8,387 nt of DNA from Bacteroidales bacterium. GTDB taxonomy: Bacteria > Bacteroidota > Bacteroidia > Bacteroidales > UBA10428. The stretch's first letter is position 1, and each line of letters opens with the position of its first letter. A program made the translations under genes and the position numbers. The notes beneath the pieces were generated by a model. The model was given only the letters and a program-made list of their open reading frames with translations. It ran no database searches and had not been told where the DNA came from. Positions 1-4,535 of the stretch are shown here, in pieces. The stretch lies in assembly GCA_016935595.1 (NCBI GenBank), contig JAFGQQ010000332.1, positions 1-8,387 of the forward strand. Reading direction: 5' to 3'.

Positions 1-2
1 AT

Positions 3-71
3 AGAAAAAATAAAGGTGATGGAATTTCAAAACCGCTTAAAAATCAAGTTGAGACACCCAAATATATATAA
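3..71 (+). CDS. Possible C-terminal tail of an upstream gene (partial)
   Basis: This is a short reading frame that is open from the left edge and ends in TAA at 69-71. The last residues read GISKPLKNQVETPKYI, a plausible soluble C-terminus. A second frame is also open from position 1 to the TAA at 82-84 (ending LRHPNIYKNII), so the frame cannot be decided from the window alone. No family is recognised. The piece may equally be non-coding. Confidence 0.25.
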   Translation, partial: RKNKGDGISKPLKNQVETPKYI

Positions 72-189
72 AAATATTATATAACATTTTTATAATTAGA
101 TACTTGAAACTAAAGAAAAATAGTAATGCGGAAAACAGGAAAAAAACTTATTGGATTTAATCCTGTTGTTTTAAAATATAAGACAGAAT

Positions 190-234
190 TTGTATCATAC
201 AATTTTTGTATTATACAAAGATTGTACTATATTT
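190..234 (+). promoter_or_regulatory. Triple palindromic operator-like array
   Basis: Three units lie head to tail with centres exactly 16 bp apart: TTGTATCATACAA at 190-202, TTGTATTATACAA at 206-218 and the degenerate TTGTACTATATTT at 222-234. The first two are perfect odd-length palindromes, TTGTAT-N-ATACAA. The array overlaps both boxes of the predicted promoter, so a dimeric regulator bound here would be expected to block or control transcription of the ATPase gene just downstream. The regulator is unknown; the ATPase carries a C-terminal winged-helix-like region and could be autoregulatory, but that is inference. Confidence 0.55.
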
Positions 235-235
235 A
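205..235 (+). promoter_or_regulatory. Bacteroidetes-type promoter for the ATPase gene
   Basis: TTTG at 205-208 is followed after 19 nt by TATATTTA at 228-235, which matches the Bacteroidetes primary-sigma consensus TTTG-N19-21-TAnnTTTG in all but the last base. Transcription would start near position 242, leaving a leader of about 15 nt before the ATG at 257. This also argues against the in-frame TTG at 206 being the translation start, because it lies inside the -33 box. Confidence 0.55.
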
Positions 236-256
236 CATAAAAAATATAACCCTATT

Positions 257-1369
257 ATGGATTTACAAGTTGGGAAACCAGTTACAGGAGATAACCTTAT
301 AGGGCGTAAAAATGAAATAACATTAATTACAGAACTTCTAAAAGAAGGTCAAAGTGTCGCCCTTATAGCTCCAAGAAGATATGGCAAAACTTCTTTAATG
401 CTTGAGGTTATTGGCCAGCTAGTAAAAGATAATTTTTACTCTTGCTATGTTGATATTTTTTCTGTACCAAATATTAAAATTTTTGCTGAAAGGATCACTG
501 AAAGTGTTTTGTCAAACGTTAAAATGTCAACTATTTTCAGGAAATTTAAAAATAATGTTGTTGAATTAGCAAAACAATTACAGATTAAACAGGAATTTGA
601 TGGAATGGAATTTGTTTTAGGTTTTTCTCAAAAAGATATAAATGAATGGCAATTACTTGAGCAAAGCATCGAATTTATTGAAAAATATGCAATAAAGAAA
701 AATAAAAAAATTATTGTTGCCTTTGATGAAATTGGGGATATCAAAAAACTGGACGGAGAGCAAATAATTAAATTATTAAGGTCAAAAATTCAACTCCAGA
801 AAAATACAGCGTACTTATTTACCGGCAGTTATGAATCAGTAATGGAACAAATGTTTGTCCGTTCAAATTCTCCTTTCTACCGTTTTGCAAGAATAATAAA
901 TATTGGAACAATTGATTTAAATGAATTCTCAGCATATATAATTAAAAAATTAGCTTCAGAAAATATTACGATTAAAAATGATGTTATTAAAGAAATACTT
1001 CGATTTACAGGAGGCCATCCGTATTATACACAGCTATTATTACAGGAATTAGTATTACAATTCAGGCTTTCTAATAATAAAAAGTTACCTGGGATTTCAG
1101 TAACTATTAATAATTTATTAATAATTGAAAAAAACTATCTCGAAAAATATTGGGAAACTATATCAGTTATTAAAGAAGAGCGGATAGTATTACTGGAACT
1201 GGCAGCAGGAAGCAAATCGCTTTATTCGGTTATAAACAGAAAAGATGTAAATATTGCCAGGGCATTAAAAAATTTAACAGGTAAAGGTGCAGTTATTAAA
1301 AAAGAAAACGCGTATTTTTTAACTGATCCTTTATTTGAATATTGGATTAAAAAATATGTTATTGCATAA
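257..1369 (+). CDS. Archaeal-type AAA/STAND-like ATPase (ATPase_2 family)
   Basis: A 370-residue stand-alone P-loop ATPase. It has the Walker A motif APRRYGKTSL (residues 39-48) and the Walker B motif IIVAFDEIGD (152-161). It also has a sensor-like YLFTGS (186-191), the GGHPYY motif (252-257) typical of the archaeal ATPase / MNS-type STAND group, and a C-terminal winged-helix-like region (about 305-356) ending in DPLFEYWIKKY. The N-terminal GDNLIGRKNEI segment is the usual lead-in to this family. The frame is open from a TTG at 206, but that codon lies in the promoter, so ATG 257 is chosen. No SD is visible, as expected for Bacteroidetes. The cellular role of these ATPases is poorly known; they often occur as many paralogues and behave as accessory genes. 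Nothing links it by function to the glycan genes downstream, and a terminator separates it from them. Confidence 0.85.
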   Translation: MDLQVGKPVTGDNLIGRKNEITLITELLKEGQSVALIAPRRYGKTSLMLEVIGQLVKDNFYSCYVDIFSVPNIKIFAERITESVLSNVKMSTIFRKFKNNVVELAKQLQIKQEFDGMEFVLGFSQKDINEWQLLEQSIEFIEKYAIKKNKKIIVAFDEIGDIKKLDGEQIIKLLRSKIQLQKNTAYLFTGSYESVMEQMFVRSNSPFYRFARIINIGTIDLNEFSAYIIKKLASENITIKNDVIKEILRFTGGHPYYTQLLLQELVLQFRLSNNKKLPGISVTINNLLIIEKNYLEKYWETISVIKEERIVLLELAAGSKSLYSVINRKDVNIARALKNLTGKGAVIKKENAYFLTDPLFEYWIKKYVIA

Positions 1370-1394
1370 AAATTAATGTGATATTGAACGCTAG

Positions 1395-1553
1395 CCTTAT
1401 TTTGATATTGATTTTTCAAAAGTACTTTACTTAACCGATACAGGTCGCAGGTGGGATGGGGTGAAGGTAAATATAAGAGATAAATTCGATTCACATTTCA
1501 CCTCTCACATCTCACATTTCACATCTCACATTTCACAATTCTTCCCGCCATAA
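1395..1553 (+). pseudogene. 3' remnant of an unidentified gene, running into a heptamer array
   Basis: This frame is open from 1395 (after a TAG at 1392-1394) to TAA at 1551-1553, but has no plausible start codon. The first part is protein-like: PYFDIDFSKVLYL followed by TDTGRRWDG and KVNIRDKFD (about 1395-1490). This looks like the end of a conserved enzyme rather than random sequence. I recall similar C-termini in Bacteroidetes proteins of polysaccharide loci, perhaps polysaccharide-deacetylase-like, but I cannot name the family with confidence. The rest (SHFTSHISHFTSHISQF and FFPP) is translation of a heptanucleotide repeat. The 5' part of the gene is missing and is not found upstream, where the ATPase gene lies. 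The best explanation is a gene truncated by deletion or by arrival of the ATPase gene. A short expressed peptide is unlikely. Confidence 0.45.
1491..1539. repeat. Heptanucleotide tandem array, unit TCACATY, 7 copies
   Basis: Seven adjacent 7-mers with phase held throughout begin at 1491, 1498, 1505, 1512, 1519, 1526 and 1533. Five are exact TCACATT or TCACATC (often alternating) and two are variants (TCACCTC, TCACAAT). The array directly continues the reading frame of the gene remnant, replacing its natural end. Confidence 0.9.
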
Positions 1554-1624
1554 TATTCAAAAATAGATTAAAATAATGATTAATCATTTGTAAATATTAT
1601 TTATTTGCTATTATTTAATAACAC

Positions 1625-1655
1625 AAATGCCCTCACTAATGGGCATTTTCTTTTT
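1625..1655 (+). terminator. Rho-independent terminator
   Basis: The stem AAATGCCC (1625-1632) pairs perfectly with GGGCATTT (1641-1648) around an 8-nt loop, followed by a T-rich tract TCTTTTT to 1655. The T-tract is on the + strand side, so it should end transcripts from the ATPase gene and the remnant, insulating them from the glycan genes. It lies about 255 nt beyond the ATPase stop codon, with no other intact gene in between. Confidence 0.8.
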
Positions 1656-1724
1656 AAGTAAGAATTTTTTTTTCAATTGTAAGAAAAAATCTATTTTTAG
1701 ATATTTTAAATTATGGAAGAATGA

Positions 1725-1776
1725 AACCCTCATTAAAAATATTCATGCCCTTTTGTGAATATTTTTAATGAGGGTT
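1725..1776. repeat. Perfect 21-bp inverted repeat (long hairpin)
   Basis: The arm at 1725-1745 (starting AACCCTCATT, ending ATATTCA) is an exact reverse complement of 1756-1776, separated by a 10-nt loop, TGCCCTTTTG. It would fold into a very stable RNA hairpin. There is no T-tract after it, so it is not a standard terminator, and no target-site duplication is visible at its edges. It lies 130 nt upstream of wecB, so it may be a leader or attenuator structure for the glycan operon or a relic of a mobile palindrome. Confidence 0.85.
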
Positions 1777-1813
1777 CGCCGAACACAATAAATAAATTAA
1801 TTATAATGGTGAG

Positions 1814-1834
1814 GCCTGCCTGCAGCAGGCAGGC
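1814..1834. repeat. GC-rich palindrome, copy 1
   Basis: The arms GCCTGCCTGC (1814-1823) and GCAGGCAGGC (1825-1834) are perfect reverse complements around a single A. It stands out as a block of very high GC in AT-rich surroundings. A related copy lies inside wecB at 2961-2983 and shares the first ten bases exactly, which marks both as members of one dispersed palindromic repeat family. Confidence 0.85.
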
Positions 1835-1906
1835 AACAAAAACCACTATCTAAAAAATAAAAATATAAATAACTGATATTAAGCAGTTTAATTAAAACAT
1901 ATTCAC

Positions 1907-3064
1907 ATGAAAATCATTTCAGTAGTCGGAGCACGTCCAAACTTCATGAAAATTGCCCCATTTATCAGGGCCATTCAACATTCAACATTCAACATTCAGC
2001 ATTTGCTAGTGCATACAGGTCAGCATTACGACGACCGGATGTCTTTAAAATTTTTTAAGGATTTAGGAATTCCGGAAGCTGATATTAACTTGGGTGTTGG
2101 TTCAGGCACACATGCCGAACAGGTTGGACAAACCATGATAGAATTTGAAAAAGTCCTCCAAAAGGAAAGACCCGACTGGGTGGTTGTTGTTGGAGATGTA
2201 AATGCTACCCTGGCTTGTTCAGTCACAGCTAAAAAAGAACATATTAAATGCTGCCATATTGAAGCTGGACTCAGATCGGGTGATATGACCATGCCTGAAG
2301 AAATAAACAGGCTCGTAACAGATCGGCTTTGCGACCTGCTGCTCACACCCGATAAATTATCAATTGAAAATCTTAAAAAGGAAGGGGTTGAAAATTTTAA
2401 AATCAAATTTGTCGGCAATATAATGATTGACACGCTTGAAGCAAACCGGGCAAAAGCAGAAAAATTAAATGTCGAAGATATCATTAAAACAAATGCCATA
2501 CACAATATCCACGATATTCAGCATTTAAACAAATATGCACTAATGACACTCCATCGCCCTTCAAATGTCGACCATGAAGAAGTATTGAAATCTTTGGTAA
2601 CTTTTATTCACGAGCATGTTTCACAAGATATTAAACTGATATGGACAATCCATCCACGTGCTAAAAAACAATTGGAATTATATAAACTATGGGATTCCTT
2701 GCTAAAAAACAAAAATATAATTCTGTTACATCCCCTGGGATATCACGATATGTTAAGGTTAAATATGGATGCAACCATCATGCTAACCGATAGTGGTGGT
2801 TTACAGGAAGAATGCACAATTCTTGGCACACCTTGTTTGACTCTTCGATGGAATACCGAAAGGCCAATAACTTTGAAAGAACACGGAGGAGCATCTGTTT
2901 TAGTAGGCAATAATATAGATAGAATTCGTAAAGAATTTATCAATACATTAAAAGAAAACCGCCTGCCTGCCGGCCAGGCAGGTAAATCCCACCGGCCTGA
3001 ATTGTGGGATGGACATACTGCAGAAAGATGTTTGCAGGCTATTCTTAACTATCATCCCGAATAA
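1907..3064 (+). CDS. wecB: UDP-N-acetylglucosamine 2-epimerase (non-hydrolysing)
   Basis: A cytoplasmic enzyme that interconverts UDP-GlcNAc and UDP-ManNAc, supplying ManNAc-type sugars for surface glycans. At 385 residues it is full length for the family. Visible motifs: GARPNFMKIAPF (8-19), HTGQHYD (36-42), VVGDVNATLAC (95-104), HIEAGLRSGD (117-126), PEEINRLVTDR (130-140), LHRPSN (215-220), WTIHPR (246-251), DSGGLQEE (295-302) and LWDGHTAER (366-374). By analogy with E. coli WecB, D97, E119, E131 and H216 should be catalytic, and the late DSGGLQEE stretch binds the nucleotide. ATG 1907 starts directly at the conserved MKIISVVGARP. It is followed after 8 nt by the DUF354 gene, a common pairing. 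The gene carries repeat-derived segments: heptamer sequence at residues 22-33 and probably 197-207, and a GC palindrome read as RLPAGQAG at 352-359. All are in frame and no key residue is lost, so it is probably active. Confidence 0.95.
   Translation: MKIISVVGARPNFMKIAPFIRAIQHSTFNIQHLLVHTGQHYDDRMSLKFFKDLGIPEADINLGVGSGTHAEQVGQTMIEFEKVLQKERPDWVVVVGDVNATLACSVTAKKEHIKCCHIEAGLRSGDMTMPEEINRLVTDRLCDLLLTPDKLSIENLKKEGVENFKIKFVGNIMIDTLEANRAKAEKLNVEDIIKTNAIHNIHDIQHLNKYALMTLHRPSNVDHEEVLKSLVTFIHEHVSQDIKLIWTIHPRAKKQLELYKLWDSLLKNKNIILLHPLGYHDMLRLNMDATIMLTDSGGLQEECTILGTPCLTLRWNTERPITLKEHGGASVLVGNNIDRIRKEFINTLKENRLPAGQAGKSHRPELWDGHTAERCLQAILNYHPE
1972..2006. repeat. Heptanucleotide tandem repeat CATTCAA inside wecB
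   Basis: Three exact CATTCAA units (1972, 1979, 1986) are followed by CATTCAG (1993) and the decayed CATTTGC (2000). It is translated as IQHSTFNIQHL (residues 23-33), just before the conserved HTGQHYD. Because 3 x 7 nt equals seven codons, the array keeps the frame after every third unit. Confidence 0.85.
2961..2983. repeat. GC-rich palindrome, copy 2, in frame in wecB
   Basis: The arms CCTGCCTG (2962-2969) and CAGGCAGG (2975-2982) surround a 5-nt CCGGC centre. It begins with the same ten bases as the copy at 1814. It is read as RLPAGQAG between a helix ending INTLKEN and the conserved KSHRPELWDGHTAER tail, a place where WecB proteins normally have no such peptide. The family is thus an in-frame insertable mini-element. 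Confidence 0.8.
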
Positions 3065-3072
3065 ATTGTATA

Positions 3073-4173
3073 TTGAAAATCTTCATCGAAATCGGTCATC
3101 CAAAATATTTTCATGGTTCAAAGAATTTTATTGGAACCATGAAGAAAGAGGATCATAAATTCATGATTGTAGCCAGGGATAAAGATTGTACATTTGCCCT
3201 TCTTGATCATGCCGGAATACCATATATCAAAGCCAAACAAGGTTCAACAAAATTATTCGGAAAATTTATTTATTATATAAAAACCGTATTCTTTTATATA
3301 AAACTTTCTCTGAAATTTAAACCGGACCTAATTTTCAGTTTTGGATCCCCATACGCAGCAGTTTTGTCATTTTTAATACAAAAACCCCATATTGTTTTCG
3401 ATGATACTGATTATAACCCGATAATACAGTTTTTATATAAACCTTTTAGTAAGGCCATTATTGTACCCTCGTGCTTTCAAAGTAAAAAAGGCAGAAAACA
3501 TATTTCTGTAAATACTTATCTTGAACTGGCTTATTTACACCCAGCATATTTCAAACCTGATAATACCATTTTCCAAATTCTTAACCTTGATCCTGGTAAT
3601 TTTTATATCGTGGTTCGTTTTGTATCGTGGAAAGCTGTTCATGATATAGGTAAACAAGGCATTTCAAATGATCAAAAGAAATATATAATTAAGAAGTTAT
3701 CAGAATATGCCAGAGTTTATATTTCGTCAGAAGTTCCTGTTCCCATTGAGATTCAGAATTACATTCATCCAATCCAGCCCCATTTAATGCATAACTTACT
3801 GGCAAATGCATCTCTCTATTATGGAGAAAGTCCGACAATGGCAGCAGAAGCAGCTGTGCTTGGCATACCATCTGTTTATGTATCAAATTCAAAACGGGGT
3901 TATGTTGATGAACTCACAAACAAATATCAGCTCATTTTTAGTTATAGTAACTCTAAAAAGGATATTGAGTTTTCAATTCAAAAAAGCATTGAAATATTAA
4001 AAACTTCAGATATAAAAAACAACTGGCAACAAAAACGCTATAAAATGCTGTCAGAAAAAACAGACCTGACAAAATTCCTCACCTGGTTTATTAACAACTT
4101 CCCTGAAAGCTTTAAAATCATGAAAAAAAATCCCAATAACCAACAACTAATGACCTTTATAAATACCAAGTAA
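3073..4173 (+). CDS. DUF354 family protein, GT-B-like, glycan biosynthesis
   Basis: A 366-residue protein of the DUF354 family, which has a predicted GT-B (MurG/WecB-like) fold and is commonly encoded next to UDP-GlcNAc 2-epimerase. The start is TTG at 3073, 8 nt after the wecB stop, because the conserved family N-terminus MKIFIEIGHPKYFH begins exactly there; the next in-frame ATG would delete it. Further signs are ARDKD (34-38), KPDLIFSFGSPYAA (83-96), VFDDTDYN (108-115) and the nucleotide-sugar-site-like GESPTMAAEAAVLGIPSV (251-268). No membrane segment is certain. The reaction is unknown; a glycosyltransferase or epimerase-like role in the same pathway as WecB is inferred from fold and neighbour. 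The last residues (about 354-361) are encoded by heptamer repeat sequence, so the natural C-terminus appears to have been overwritten. It is co-transcribed with wecB. Confidence 0.85.
   Translation: MKIFIEIGHPKYFHGSKNFIGTMKKEDHKFMIVARDKDCTFALLDHAGIPYIKAKQGSTKLFGKFIYYIKTVFFYIKLSLKFKPDLIFSFGSPYAAVLSFLIQKPHIVFDDTDYNPIIQFLYKPFSKAIIVPSCFQSKKGRKHISVNTYLELAYLHPAYFKPDNTIFQILNLDPGNFYIVVRFVSWKAVHDIGKQGISNDQKKYIIKKLSEYARVYISSEVPVPIEIQNYIHPIQPHLMHNLLANASLYYGESPTMAAEAAVLGIPSVYVSNSKRGYVDELTNKYQLIFSYSNSKKDIEFSIQKSIEILKTSDIKNNWQQKRYKMLSEKTDLTKFLTWFINNFPESFKIMKKNPNNQQLMTFINTK
4133..4155. repeat. Heptamer repeat (CYAATRA type) at the 3' end of the DUF354 gene
   Basis: CCAATAA (4133), CCAACAA (4140) and CTAATGA (4147), followed by CC, form three in-phase 7-mers inside the last codons of the DUF354 gene (residues 354-361, within NPNNQQLM). 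The same unit recurs three times in the following gap, which identifies it as part of that repeat family. Confidence 0.75.
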
Positions 4174-4225
4174 CAATTTTATTAATCGGTTACATAAAAG
4201 AACCTAAATCACAAGCTAATATATC

Positions 4226-4430
4226 CTAATGACCAATAACTAATTACTAATGTCCTATTTAAAATGAAGTGGCAGTAGCAGTCGGCAGTTGCAGTATATA
4301 TAAATTATACAAAGCAAAATTAACCAATGACTAATGATCAATTTAAACAGAGAATAGCAGTGGCAGAAGACAGTAGCATAAAAAATTAATAATATCTCAT
4401 AACTATATTCCAATAACCAATGACAAACAT
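4226..4430. repeat. Dispersed heptamer clusters CTAATGA/CCAATAA mixed with GGCAGT repeats
   Basis: Almost all of this gene gap is repeat sequence. Heptamer clusters of the CTAATGA/CCAATAA type lie at 4226-4255 (four units in phase), 4324-4344 (CCAATGA, CTAATGA, TCAATTT) and 4396-4430 (five units, two of them clear). Between them sit two clusters of GGCAGT-type repeats, 4271-4296 (GGCAGTA, GCAGTC, GGCAGTT, GCAGTA, so an effective 13-bp period) and 4356-4378. The two families alternate along the gap. No ORF, RNA gene or terminator is seen here. Confidence 0.8.
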
Positions 4431-4497
4431 CGTATTACCAACTATCCCCGTCAAAACTTCTTTTCAAAAATAAATTTCCTTTTTTTCTTTTCCCGAT

Positions 4498-4505
4498 TAT
4501 ATTTA
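4498..4505 (+). promoter_or_regulatory. Possible -7 box for the sugar transferase operon
   Basis: TATATTTA is the same octamer used as the -7 box of the ATPase promoter and lies 30 nt before the ATG at 4536, a suitable leader length. No convincing TTTG is present 19-21 nt upstream; that position is a T-rich run. It is therefore a weak call, supported by the 362-nt gap that makes a separate promoter for this gene pair likely. Confidence 0.35.
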
Positions 4506-4535
4506 TTACCTTCACACAAGTAGAACAATACAATT

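Noticed and set aside
134..167. Inverted repeat AACAGGA/TCCTGTT upstream of the ATPase as a terminator
   Set aside because: Only 7 bp with a 20-nt loop and a poor T-tract; likely chance.
206..256. 17-residue N-terminal extension of the ATPase from TTG 206
   Set aside because: The codons lie inside the predicted promoter and palindromes, and the extension does not look like the family N-terminus; ATG 257 fits better.
1222..1494. Minus-strand ORF of 90 codons
   Set aside because: Antisense to the ATPase end and the gene remnant; low-complexity and no recognisable motif.
1491..1539. CRISPR array
   Set aside because: Units are 7 nt with no spacers; it is a simple tandem repeat.
1725..1776. Invertible promoter flanked by inverted repeats, as in Bacteroides capsule loci
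   Set aside because: Only 10 nt lie between the arms, too little to hold a promoter, and no recombinase gene is nearby in the window.
2026..2505. Minus-strand ORF of 159 codons
   Set aside because: Entirely antisense to wecB, which has full family motifs; Ser/Phe-rich composition typical of a shadow frame.
3806..4000. + strand ORF of 64 codons in another frame
   Set aside because: Lies inside the DUF354 gene across its conserved GESPTMAAEAAVLG region; shadow frame.
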